Source: Ancylostoma caninum (taxonomy: Eukaryota > Nematoda > Chromadorea > Rhabditida > Ancylostomatidae). From it: a stretch of 64,000 nt of DNA. Below, piece after piece: positions 11,257 to 22,192 of this stretch. The notes under the pieces are model-generated. The model worked only from the letters and a program-made list of their open reading frames with translations. It did no database searches and was not told the origin of the DNA. Location of the stretch: NCBI GenBank assembly GCA_037903475.1, contig JBAJFG010000397.1:18244-82243 (forward strand), in the 5' to 3' direction. The translations under genes and the position numbers were made by a program. The number at the start of each line of letters is the position of its first letter. Positions within the stretch are counted from its first letter, which is position 1.

Positions 11257-12480
11257 TTTTTTTCTTCAAATTCGTTTTTTTTTCTCGTTATGCAGGTAAT
11301 TAATTGATGAATTGACGAGACAGTAAAGGATAAGATCGTAAGAGTAAGTACACCGAATGTGACTTAGCTCACGAGATGTATGACAATGAGTCGCAAAGGT
11401 CCTTATAAATATGGTTAGCAGGGGGCGGGAGTCATTATTGAGAGCCGCGCTTTCCCAGACTTATCCCTCTGCTAACTTGTCATGTGAATTGATGCATGAG
11501 TAATCCCTGGTGGGGACCTGAAGACGATAAACAGGCGTGATAATGGGTCGGCATATCGTTTGATGCGCGATCTCATAATTGATGGTGGGATTATGCCTCG
11601 ACATGGATTGTGACGGATTAGGATATGCATTCAGGCTATTTTCCTTTCCATCGCGGCAATTTGGTAAGAATATGGATTGCTGTTAAAATTTTTGATGATT
11701 TGCCGTAAATAAAACAAAGACAATTCTTGGGTATCCAATATGTACAATATTTACACGCTAGCAGTGGCATGGACGGCAAAACGGTTTGGTCTAAAACTTT
11801 TTCACTGAGTAAGTGAATGACTAGAAAACACATTACAAGGAAAAATATTAAAGTTTTTTTTCGAATTTTTTTTCTAAATTTGAAGCGGAAGGAAAAAAAG
11901 AAAACTATAGAAAAGCTTTTTTGAATCAACGCTGCGAAAATCATATTGTTACACCTACTTGGTTCTCGGCATCATCAGCATTCACCCGTGTAGATCGATC
12001 ATCGAAAAGAACAGAATTCGCGAGATGACGAGGATCCTCATACTGAGTCCTGTCCAACGCGAGTTGCGTTCTTCTCGCTACATGTCGAAAATCAGAAATA
12101 CGGCTAAATTACTTCTAAAACTGACCCGTCTTTAGAGTCGACTGATGAAAAACACGACAAACACTCTAGACTGAAGAGTATTGCCCTTTTTTAAAGGGCC
12201 TCTGTCTAAGTGAGTGGCGTGCTTTCCGCTACATGCGGAACAATAATGTATCAATTCAATTCTCAACATTAATTCAATACTTAATTTCATACACGTGCGA
12301 TATTGGGGAAAAGGAGCACAAGCGTAACTTCAAAGAACAGATAGATGTGCGTTATGCCATATCCATGCGCCACCAAAACAAAGGGTTATGAAGTGAAACA
12401 TGAAAAATAAGTGGTCAGTGAGTGCGTGTGCAAGGATCGTGAAATATCTCGAGATGTCTTAACGTTTTGGATCTTTCAAA
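11257..12480. other. no gene recognised; possible LTR or leader of the element to the left
   Basis: No coding feature was found. Just upstream of the gag-like frame the minus strand has TATTTATAAGG at about 11,405, which would suit a TATA box in a 5' LTR, but no second LTR copy was found on the other side of the element. The stretch 11,830-11,910 is an A/T-rich tract. Confidence 0.35.
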
Positions 12481-12877
12481 ACGGAGCTACCATCATGTAT
12501 ATATGTATGTGTTCGTCTCATTGAGCTCTATCGAATGGTCACATAGCCGTCGGTGTAGCTCGTCCAAAGGGGCGTGGCATAGCTACAAATCTTCAAAAAC
12601 ACTCAATGGTAGGTACGTATGTATGTTTTGATAGAGTTTTGGATGCTCTTTCAAATGAGTATAAAACCAAGAAAATCGGATAAGAAGTGGGCGTGGCTTA
12701 GCTACAAATCCGTAAAACGCTTAAAAATCCGTAGTATGTCTGTATGAATGTATGCATGTATGGGTGTTTGTATGTATGTAGTGGATGTTGGGGGGAGTGT
12801 TGATGTATAAAAGAATTCCAGTCGGGATCCACCAAAAATGAGAAAATCGGATTTTTCGGATTTTCGGATTTTTTCGA

Positions 12878-13595
12878 GAAAATTCGTAATTTCGGGCTCT
12901 CGGATGTATGTATGGGTGTATGTATGTATGTATGTGAGAGAATTCAAAATGCCAAAAATCGGGCCAAATCGGCACAAAAGGGGGCGTGGTTTAGGCCTCA
13001 CTTTTCAAAAATCGCGATTTTCAGCGATTTCTCTCTAAAATCTATGTATCTATGTATGAATGTGTGTATGTATGTATGCTGTATGAATGCATGTGTGTAT
13101 GTATGGGTGTATGTATGTGTGTATGAGGATTTGAGGGGAAATCTGGCTGAAACTTCTGAAAAGTTGGGGGAAAAATCGGACAAAAATCGAAAAAAATCGG
13201 AATTTTTGGGATTTTTGGGGATTTTGTGGGATTTCAAGCTGATGTATAAGGATGTATGTGTGTATGTATGTGTGTATGTGTGTTGTATGTATGCATGTGT
13301 GTATGTATGTGTGTATGTATGTATGATTTTGGTGGAAATTCTGGCTAAAATTGCTTAAAATTGCCAAAAATTCGAAAAATCTTGGATTTTTTGGGGATTT
13401 TTGTGGATATTTGGCTAAAATGTGTGTATGTATGGATGTATGTGTGTATGTATGTGAGTATGTATGTATCTATGTATGTGAATTTGGTGGAATTTTTGGC
13501 TAAAATTGCGAAAAAGAGCGAGAATTTTCAAAAAAATTGGAAATTTTGAGGATTTACCCGGATATCTCGGGATTTTCGGGATTTCTGCCGATTAT
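12878..13595. repeat. left copy of the 718-bp segment repeated across the gap
   Basis: This segment starts GAAAATTCGTAATTTCGGGC and is almost identical to 14008-14724, with only scattered substitutions and one or two small indels. The left copy runs on into a TATG tract interrupted by a hAT-like end at 13651. The right copy runs into an uninterrupted TATG tract. Confidence 0.9.
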
Positions 13596-13650
13596 GTATG
13601 TAATGTATGTATGTATGTATGTATGTATGTATGTATGTATGTATGTATGT

Positions 13651-13907
13651 ATCAGTGGCGGACGCAGAAAGTGGGCGGGAGGGGGGGCGTGGGAAGAAAA
13701 GTGGGGTCTCCGCCGTTTTGGGGACCCAGACGGAAAATAAAATTAATAATAATATTAATTATAATAATAAACAATAAATAAAAAATATATTAAAAATAAT
13801 AATAAAAATAAACAATTAAAAATAAACTAACACAAGATTTTTATTTGTATTGTAAAGTAATTTCGAAAATTTGGCGACCCATTCTCGGGGGGGGGCGCGC
13901 GCCCCCC
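13651..13907 (+). mobile_element. hAT-like element start, cut by the assembly gap
   Basis: Inside the TATG tract a new sequence begins CAGTGGCGGACGCAG, which resembles hAT terminal repeats of the CAGTGGCG type. It is followed by a G-rich part and an A/T-rich part, and runs into GGGGGGCGCGCGCCCCCC directly before the Ns. The other end and the expected 8-bp target duplication (GTATGTAT on the left) would lie in the gap. Confidence 0.5.
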
Positions 13908-14007
13908 NNNNNNNNNNNNNNNNNNNNNNNNNNNNNNNNNNNNNNNNNNNNNNNNNNNNNNNNNNNNNNNNNNNNNNNNNNNNNNNNNNNNNNNNNNNNN
14001 NNNNNNN
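13908..14007. other. assembly gap, 100 Ns
   Basis: Exactly 100 N characters, the usual placeholder for a gap of unknown size. The sequence to its right restarts a segment already present on the left. Confidence 0.99.
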
Positions 14008-14724
14008 GAAAATTCGTAATTTCGGGCTCTCGGATGTATGTATGGGTGTATGTATGTATGTATGTGAGAGAATTCAAAATGCCAAAAATCGGGCCAAATC
14101 GGCACAAAAGGGGGCGTGGTTTAGGTCTCACTTTTCAAAAATCGGGATTTTCAGCGATTTCTCTCTAAAATCTATGTATCTATGTATGAATGTGTGTATG
14201 TATATATGCTTTATGAATGCATGTGTGTATGTATGGGTGTATGTATGTATGTATGAGGATTTGAGGGGAAATCTGGCTAAAATTCCTGAAAAGTTGGGGA
14301 AAAATCGGACAAAAATCGAAAAAAATCGGAATTTTTGGGATTTTTGGGGATTTTGTGGGATTTCAAGCTGATGTATGTGGATGTATGTGTGTATGTATGT
14401 GTGTATGTGTGTTGTATGTATGCATGTGTGTATGTATGTGTGTATGTATGTATGATTTTGGTGGAAATTCTGGCTAAAATTGCTTAAAATTGCCAAAAAT
14501 TCGAAAAATCTTGGATTTTTTGGGGATTTTTGTGGATATTTGGCTAAAATGTGTGTATGTATGGATGTATGTGTGTATGTATGTGAGTATGTATGTATCT
14601 ATGTATGTGAATTTGGTGGAATTTTTGGCTAAAATTGCGAAAAAGAGCGAGAATTTTCAAAAAAATTGGAAATTTTGAGGATTTACCCGGATATCTCGGG
14701 ATTTTCGGGATTTCTGCCGATTAT
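14008..14724. repeat. right copy of the 718-bp segment repeated across the gap
   Basis: Near-identical to 12878-13595 and starting directly after the Ns. See the left copy for the comparison. Confidence 0.9.
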
Positions 14725-15313
14725 GTATGTATGTATGTATGTATGTCTGTATGTATGTATGTATGTATGTATGTATGTATGTATGTATGTATGTATGTAT
14801 GTATGTATGTATGTATGTATGTATGTATGTATGTATGTATGTATGTATGTATGTATGTATGTATGTATGTATGTATGTATGTATGTATGTATGTATGTAT
14901 GTATGTATGTATGTATGTATGTATGTATGTATGTATGTATGTATGTATGTATGTATGTATGTATGTATGTATGTATGTATGTATGTATGTATGTATGTAT
15001 GTATGTATGTATGTATGTATGTATGTATGTATGTATGTATGTATGTATGTATGTATGTATGTATGTATGTATGTATGTATGTATGTATGTATGTATGTAT
15101 GTATGTATGTATGTATGTATGTATGTATGTATGTATGTATGTATGTATGTATGTATGTATGTATGTATGTATGTATGTATGTATGTATGTATGTATGTAT
15201 GTATCGATGTATGTATGTATGTATGTATGTATGTATGTATGTATGTATGTATGTATGTATGTATGTATGTATGTATGTATGTATGTATGTATGTATGTAT
15301 GTATGTATGTATG
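14723..15313. repeat. (TATG)n microsatellite, about 590 bp
   Basis: An almost perfect tetranucleotide run of roughly 148 units with two small interruptions (TCTG at about 14747 and ATCGATG at about 15204). Repeats of this length collapse or expand in assembly, so the true length is uncertain. Confidence 0.97.
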
Positions 15314-15984
15314 TCTGGTGTCTCGCGGGGGCTGGCGGCTGAGGAGATGCTAGAAATCCGAGGAGAACCGAGCAAAACCGAAAAAACCGTGGAAATCCCG
15401 GCAAATCGGGCTGTTCGGCGAGTGGGCGGAGCGTCTGCTCGAGGGGGCGGAGCGTCTGATGGGTGCGGACGAGTTGTCCGCCCTGTATGTATGTTTGTAT
15501 GTATGTTTGTATGTGTCTATGTATGAATGTATGCGTGTATCTATGTATGTATCTGTGTATACGTGTATGTAGGTACCTCAAACTTGGGTAATTAAACCAG
15601 TGACAGCCGCGGATTCCGGGCCTAACGGCCCGAAATCCATGGTTATCCTCGGGATCCAGCCGGCTGCCGCGGCTGGGATCACTGAGGAGAGCCATGCAAA
15701 AATCGGTTGAAACTCAACCAAAGCTGCCGGACTAAAAATCCGGCAAAATTTCTGCATAGTTCTGGTTTATATACGTGATGTGGATGAAATGAAGGAACCG
15801 AAGGGTTGGCCATCTCCTCGGGATCTCCATGTCGTGTCATCACATCAGTTTATGTACAAATGATTTATTCTTATAAGCATAACCAAAACGAGAGTAATTA
15901 CAAGAGTGCCAGGGTGGTAGACTGCCCATCAAGATGCTCAGTTGGAGGCGTGGCCTGGCTAATACTGAGATCGGCGCCGTGACA

Positions 15985-16320
15985 CTCGGACCCGTGTGCC
16001 ACGTTACCTCCAAGCTAGGTAAACTCTGAGAAAAAAACGCTCTGTCTCGGACCCGTGCGCCACGTTACCCCCAGGTTAGGTAAGCTCTGAAAAAAAAAAC
16101 GCTCTGCCGTGTGTCACGTTACCTCCACGCTAGGTAATCTTTGAAAAAAAAACCCCAAGCCAGAGACCCGTGTGCCACGTTACCTCCAGGCTAGGTAAAC
16201 TGAAAAAACAAACGCTCTGTCTTGGACCCGTGCGCCACGTTACCTCCAGGCTAGGTAAACTCTTAAAAAAGCGCTCTGTCTCGGACCCGCGTGCCACGTT
16301 ACCTCCAGGCTAGGGTTTTT
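15985..16320. repeat. minisatellite, about 60-bp unit, 6 copies
   Basis: The unit contains CGGACCCGTGCGCCACGTTACC, TCCAGGCTAGGTAAACTC, a run of As and CGCTCTGTC. Six copies occur with small length differences, mostly in the A-run. It has no coding meaning and is flanked by unremarkable DNA. Confidence 0.85.
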
Positions 16321-18055
16321 TTTAAATGTAGAGCTTCCACATGGTCCGTTGTCTGAGTAGCAACAAGATCCTTACGTGGTTAAGTCGTTTCCGTTTGTGA
16401 TAGCGCTGAACGTCCAAATTTTTATGGTTCGGGCACAGTTAGGCTTTAAAAGGAGTAACCTGCGTAAATGTTCTATTCCTATCTTGCAAGCACAATATTA
16501 AGCTCATGGAGTGCACCATTTGTTCCCCTGACCGTTAATTTCTAAATGCTCTTACTACTCAACGCTTTAGAAGGAATGCAGTAAAAAATTGCTGTATTTG
16601 GATGAATCACGGCTCTGATTGCGAAATTACACTCGCTTCATCTGTGGCTCTCCCATTCTACTCTAAATATCCAAGATATTCCGTTTTCGTTGCAAATTAG
16701 ATGTCCTAATTAAAGATTTCCATCTTGTACACATACATATACCATGGGCGTGTCATTGGGCGTGTCAATTTTCGCAATTGAGCCCGTGGCCGCGGGCAAA
16801 AGAGGTGGGGCGAGGCGAGTGGATCAATGACAGCGTGACCTGTCATCCCTCGCGTGGCGATGGAGGGGGGGGTCTGCGCTTTATATAGAGTAAGATATAT
16901 AAGATAGAGTAAGACTTCACCGATTTCGACATAAGTCTTTGCCTTGACTGGTCTTTCATCATCTGAGAACCACTTAATCCGATCGTTGCAGAGCTAGAAA
17001 GCCTTTGCCGAAGAAGAGGATGTCAAATATTATGTAGCCCAGTTTTGTTCCTAAAAAGATCAGAAGTTCTGCAAGAGTGGAACTATGGAATTATCAGAAG
17101 GATAACAAAAGGCAATCGAGCAAATGTATTTAATTACATTACATGTACATTAATTAATGTATTTCATTATGAGGAAATAATTTTTTTTGCAACGCTCGAA
17201 AACCCAGTTATTTTCTGAACAACACAATAAAACAACCAGCGTTCTAAGCACGTATTTTCAGGTCTGTTTAGAATATTTCACAACGCCCGACATAGCAGCG
17301 TACTTACTTCACGATAATAATTGTGAATGGATGTCACTGGCTCACATTTGCTCAGTCGTATCGTTTTAATTATCTCAACGCGACCTAGCACGTTTTGTTT
17401 ACTACTAGTCTCTGAGAATATGGAGTGAAAAACCAAAACTCAACTGGTATCCAGCGCCAATTCTCAAATTCCCAGATATACTCGGACTCAACTTTTTGTT
17501 TTACAGCTACTTTATATTGCTAACTGTGGTGAAATTCCTGAGAACTGTGAAAAATGCCTTCTCAGATGTCGTTAGTTTGCTTTACTTGAATCGGAACGTA
17601 GTCCGAATGGTTGTCATACACATTATACACGAGTATGGAAGTTCAGAGCACAAAGGTATACTCATTGTTTATGTACTGAGTGCGAGATATAAACACTGTG
17701 TAAAATATTGTCAGTTCCCTCTTCATTAGGATGAGTACCCCTTACTTCAGTTTAAATTTTTGCTGATATTGTCATCTTTTCCACCGTAATACTCCTACAA
17801 GCACTAGAGATGGCACATCATAGCACGCGAAGGCTACCTGCTGTGCAACAGAAGGCTCAAAACGTTACTTTAAATGGTGGGGCATAGCTTCATCACCGAA
17901 AATTGTGCGGTGCATGCGCAGCTCTCCAAGGAACCTGGTGTAGTGAAAAGTGCTTTTGTGCTTGCTCCATTTGACCTAAAGCACGACTGGCGTTGCTGAC
18001 GTCGCATGATGGAGATATCCTTTGAACAAGTGGAGAAATGGTGGATTGTTGGAGA
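16321..18055. other. no gene recognised
   Basis: No domain, exon or RNA gene was recognised in 1.7 kb on either strand. The open frames are short. The stretch 16,740-16,870 is G+C-rich with two GGGCGTGTCA motifs but shows no coding pattern. Confidence 0.45.
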
Positions 18056-18059
18056 TATA

Positions 18060-18860
18060 TACGGGGTGGCCGAAAAGTATTGGCCGAAAAGGGCGCCTCA
18101 TTTGGCGCTTTTAATTTTTTTTTACTTTCAATTTTTGTCACGCCTTTCTTTTACATATTCGACAAAAGGCATAAAATCCGCTTCCTTTTGACCTATAGCT
18201 CAGCTGGATTTCTTGAGTCATATAAGCGTGCCCGCACCGCGAATCTAAACTTCGAAGTTTGCACGTTTTTCCTAAGTCTAAGTAATTGTCAGAAAGAAGT
18301 TGAGACTTTTCCGCTATTGCATGTCCAAGGCCCAACACCTAAGCGTTCTTGCTACAGTTGACAGGTTGAGAAGGTTGCTGAACGTCTGACAGGTGCGCCG
18401 CACTCTATGGAGTGATGAGAAAATTTCTCCTATTTGGGTTGTTCACGGCTCCTAAACGGACAGCCAATTCTTCAAGCGAATTGAGCAACATTCTTCAGAA
18501 AATAGATTCGTCACAAGGTTGTTGTATACCGGCTCTGTAATGGTCTGAGTAAGAGTGACCACAAATGCGAGGATACCTCTGGTTTACATCAACAAAGTCA
18601 ACAAAAAGGACGCCACTTTGTAGGAAGACAGGATCCATGGAAAAGTGCTCGTCCACTGGGTACGGAAAAATGACAACACGATTCCTCAGAAAAGGGGAAT
18701 CTTCAGTTCACGAGGCTAAAACACCATTGCCTACCTGAGGCGTCCCCCGGATTCCTTAACAAGATTCAAGGCTCTTCCTACTCTCGCTCAGATAACTGGA
18801 TAAGGCAAACGCAGCACAACCTGGCAAGTCACACTCCCAAGAAATAGAAGGCAGGCATTG
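18060..18860 (+). pseudogene. second mariner-like transposase remnant
   Basis: The left border TACGGGGTGGCCGAAAAGT after a TA dinucleotide looks like a mariner terminal repeat. From about 18,390 the plus strand encodes LWSDEKISPIWVVH (family: SDEKIF motif with the first catalytic Asp) and then, after stops, GSVMV*VRVTTNARIPLVYI (family: VMVWAGVT..G..PLVFI). Several stops and frameshifts follow, and the later catalytic motifs are not convincing. The right terminal repeat was not found, so the copy is probably truncated. This sequence differs from the mariner at 6.8 kb and represents another lineage. Confidence 0.6.
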
Positions 18861-19017
18861 CTACCGGAGGAAGAACTGCTGCATTCCGACTGCTATGAGC
18901 AGCAAACCCCGTGTTTCGGCTGCGTTTTTTTTTGCCTTATGAACTGTGGTGCCATTTAATCTGCGTTCTGCCTGCTCCTTGCCACGTGGCGATACGCCCC
19001 CTGGGTAGGTGTAAAAG

Positions 19018-19309
19018 GGCTTTCATACAATTGCCGCGGCGGCGCCGCCGCCGCCGCGGCAAAAGTGGGTGCGCGGCACAAGTTGCCGCCGAGCGGCATG
19101 CCGCGCTTTCACACAAACGTCGCCCAGCGACAAAATACCCCCTCGACCATTCCTTGCCGCTTGCCGCTGGGCTACGTCGCCGGGCGGCGCCGCGGCAAAA
19201 AAGTAAACAAGCTCTTGTCGCGGCAACGTCGCCGCGGCGCCGCCGCCGCGACGTCGCCGGCCTATGCTTAACCATGGGCGACTGCCGCCGCGGCAAATGT
19301 ATGAAAGCC
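19018..19309. mobile_element. 292-bp GC-rich TIR element (MITE)
   Basis: The left end GGCTTTCATACAATTGCCGC and the reverse complement of the right end GGCTTTCATACATTTGCCGC match over about 25 bp with one difference. The interior consists of nested palindromes of GCCGCCGCGGC and GTCGCCGCGGC type and can fold into long hairpins. The overlapping Arg/Ala-rich open frames are by-products of this composition. There is no transposase, and the target duplication is unclear. Confidence 0.75.
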
Positions 19310-20105
19310 ACTTAAGCCGCTGGTTGAGCAGCAGAGTTTTGTCGTGTCTCCGCCATTGCGAAGACAAGGCGAGCCCTGCGAGACTCGTCAGGCCGGCTGA
19401 AGCCCGGGTGAAACCGTGGCCCGGTCAGATAATCGGTCAGACGAGATCTGTGCGGTGCGAACGTGTGCGAGTGTAGCGCGAATCTGAAAGTCAGCAGCGC
19501 CCCTCAAGCGCTGCCTCGAAAAGCGCGTACGCGTTCGGCGCTATTTTTGGATGAACTTGGGTAAGCATCCACTTACCCAAGTTTACAGTACGAACACAGC
19601 CCTGCGCCCAGATTGAGCTGCGATCCTAGTTTTGAGACATGCAAACCAGTTTATCGCCCCCGAAACACAGCCTTCCCGGACGAACGCAGCTTGTGGGGCG
19701 ACAAAATAAGCTTTCACCTCGCGGTGTAACAGCTGCTGAAAAGTGTACGGACTGTGTTTGCCGTCCCAGAATCTCTGAGGGAGACTTGAACACATTGGAT
19801 TTCCCCGTCAGAGGTTCCATTAGGAGGAGTGTGTGACTAGCTAGGAGAGTAAAGTTGGTTCAAAAGAAACTAAGGGATTAACAAGGTCTCATTTGATTGG
19901 TTCTAGTTGTTTTAACCTGTAACAAGGAGGGGCGTACGGTAGTTCGCACTGGCAAGGAAGTGGCGGGAATCGACGGCTATAAAGGCAGGATGAGATCCAG
20001 AGGGAGGCTCCAGAGCGAGTCACTGGATAAGTCAATCCGACAATGATTCTTGCACTACACTCAGTTTCTTCCAATCGATTCTTTTGTAATCATCTATTGC
20101 TTCTA
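19310..20105. other. no gene recognised; contains a perfect 12-bp hairpin
   Basis: No coding signal was recognised. At 19554-19583 AACTTGGGTAAG and its exact reverse complement flank a six-base loop CATCCA. Similar words (ACCTCAAACTTGGG followed by AATT) occur near 15,575 and 27,268, suggesting a dispersed repeat. Confidence 0.5.
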
Positions 20106-20107
20106 TT

Positions 20108-21412
20108 TTTTAATCTGCGCTGGGAAGGCTACGGCAGCTCAAGAAGACTGAGGCGCAGTCCGTGGCGGACTACTGCGTGGAGCTGGAGCGATGGACGGCA
20201 AGGGCATACCCAGAGCTTGTCGAGCAAGCTTTGGCGACCGCGAGGGCGCAACAACTGTATGAGCAGTTGGTAGATTGGCCCGAATCTTATCACATTCTCG
20301 AAGCAATGGGGCGAGATGGGCGAAACACCTGTGAGAACATTAATGAGGCAGCGCTGCGTGTAGAGAGAAGAAGGCTGACCCTAGACTGTGTTAGGGAGCT
20401 TAGTCACCTGGGATCAAGCCGAGAGTACATGGACACTTCGCCTCAGAGAAGTCAAGGAGCAGAACTGGAATATGAACAGTGCTTTTCTTGGAAATGGAAG
20501 CCTATGGAGGACGGTCAAACCAGACGAGCAGGGGATGAGGCTCGTCAGGAGCACCCCAAAGACTGGAGAGGCCGGTGTTTCAAGTGCAGTGAGATAGGAC
20601 ATCGGGCCAAGCAATGTAGGAATGCAAATGTTGATAATGTAGACAGCATGGTGATGGGATTGGAGGACCAATCCAAAAAGGGACGGATGAAGAACCGTCA
20701 GAAGAAATTCAGACAGGAAACAAGCGCAGTTGTGGGGTTGTCACCATATGGGGGCAGGTGGATAACGAAGGTGGAGATATCTGGCAGGGTATGGATGGCC
20801 TTGTTGGACACAGGTTCGGAGATTTCCATAATGCCGGCAGGAGTACTCCACCAATTAAAGAGAGGAACATTGCGGGAAATGCTCTTAGACCTAACCAAGA
20901 AGATCGTGGATGCGTCGGGTAAGCGCACGAGGTTCTCTACCAGGGTGGAGGTACCGCTCAGAGAATGCGGCAGGGATGAAGTCAATGTTCAGATGCACGT
21001 TCGCAGGCGGAGAGGCAACAGGCTGGTGCTATGAACCAATGCGTTGCCTGCACTAGGTTATAAGCTAATGCATCTAGAAAAAGAACCAGAGAAGGGGGCA
21101 GTAGAAAAGCCTACAACTGGTCATCGTGATTCGTGTGGCCCAAACACGGAAAGGCAGATGTCTGAAGCGGTAAACGCTTCAGTTAAGGAAAACAAGGCCG
21201 TGATGGTTCAGCGGACGTCCAAAGCGCATGGAGGAATAAAGGGGGATCCACGAGGTACAATCAAAAGAACCGAAAATGTTTTCCATTGCGGATCGGCCCG
21301 GATCGCTTCAGAGTTTTGTAGTGCAAGCGATGCCAAGGTGACGGGGAATCTTTTGGGGGAAAACAAGATCGGAGTCTGTGATGGAACACGCCAAATGGAA
21401 GACAGGGCCTAG
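20108..21412 (+). pseudogene. gag-protease fragment of a Ty3/gypsy-type element
   Basis: An open frame runs from about 20,108 (no ATG; the codon at 20162 is GTG) to a TGA at 21,032. It encodes the end of a capsid domain (QSVADYCVELERWTARAYPEL), a CCHC zinc knuckle CFKCSEIGHRAKQC and an aspartic protease with LLDTGSEISIMP. The same order and similar residues occur in the intact element at 35.2-43.6 kb, so both belong to one lineage. After the TGA the same frame goes on with TNALPALGYKL, matching GTNALEVFGIEL there, which shows a Gly-to-stop (GGA to TGA) change. The frame then continues to 21,412. No reverse transcriptase follows; a Helitron occupies the DNA to the right. Confidence 0.75.
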
Positions 21413-21713
21413 GAAGCGAGGCAGTGTGTTACATTCATATACAGCAACATTCGCTGAACATAGCTGCTTCAATATTAAAGAAGACTGCCCTTTAGAGGAC
21501 TCGGTGAAGTGCCTTCACGTGCAACCTCGATACACCGGACATATTCTCCCTAGTACTGACGGACAAGTAGGATTTCCTCCCCATCCAGCAATCAGGAAGG
21601 ATAAGGACCTACGAGACTTTCTGCATGGAGAGAATAGTTACGGACCCCCGCCGAAGGTGACCGTGGGCGCAAGTCACTCATTATCGTTTATGCCTGAGAA
21701 GATTGTGGACTAG
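21378..21713 (+). CDS. open frame of unknown nature next to the gag-protease fragment
   Basis: A 111-codon open frame overlaps the end of the preceding frame and stops at TAG formed by the Helitron end itself, so its last codons depend on the insertion. It has no recognised motif. Most likely it is the shifted continuation of the decayed retroelement. Confidence 0.25.
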   Translation: MMEHAKWKTGPRKRGSVLHSYTATFAEHSCFNIKEDCPLEDSVKCLHVQPRYTGHILPSTDGQVGFPPHPAIRKDKDLRDFLHGENSYGPPPKVTVGASHSLSFMPEKIVD

Positions 21714-21740
21714 CTGCCCTACCCGGCTTCGCTCGGGTGA
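21710..21740 (-). other. Helitron 3' terminus: hairpin and CTAG end
   Basis: A 7-bp stem with one bulged A and a GAA loop, then AGGGCAGCTAG and host T. The hairpin acts as the stop signal in rolling-circle transposition of this superfamily (established for Helitrons). Confidence 0.9.
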
Positions 21741-22192
21741 TACATTACCTGCGGCGATTATTTAATGTGGGCGAAAATCAACACCCAGAACCACGTGAAC
21801 CAATACAAAGGAACACTGTTTGTAAATTTAAAAGCACATATCAATCATACATGCATACTCTCTTAAATACACACATCATGCACACAAATAGAAAAACAAA
21901 AAAGTCCATCTTCTTGCCCATAAACATGAATACAATACAAACATTTCTAATTACTTGAATTTTTTTTGTTTCTTTTTGTACTTTTTTCTTTTTTTGTTTT
22001 TTCTAATTTTTTTCTTTTTTTGGTTTTTCAAATTTTCTTATTTTTTGTTGCTTTTATTTTTTCGTTTTTTTTTGGTTTTTCAAGTTTTTAGTTTTTTTTT
22101 GGGGTTTTAAATGCTCTTTTCTACTTGGAAGTTAGCTAGTCCAATACTTACATGCAGTGCAATATAAGCGATGTAAAAATAAATACAACACC

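Larger units (their letters stand above)
12600..15560. repeat. TATG-rich satellite region
   Basis: Blocks of (TATG)n alternate with short A/T-rich spacers containing TTTGGCTAAAATTGC and AAAAATCGG motifs, and with segments holding GGGGCGTGG. The long frames here encode only cysteine-tyrosine-valine-methionine or threonine-tyrosine-isoleucine-histidine repeats and are not genes. The region contains an assembly gap, an apparent duplication across the gap and a long pure TATG run, each listed separately. Confidence 0.85.

Noticed and set aside
14635..15695. Long Cys-Met-Tyr-Val and His-Thr-Tyr-Ile repeat frames
   Set aside because: Direct translation of the (TATG)n microsatellite.
15985..16320. 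Possible CRISPR-like array
   Set aside because: The units are adjacent tandem repeats with no unique spacers, in eukaryotic DNA; it is a minisatellite.
18911..19367. Arg/Ala-rich open frames on both strands near 19 kb
   Set aside because: They come from a GC-rich palindromic MITE; the frames on both strands mirror each other.
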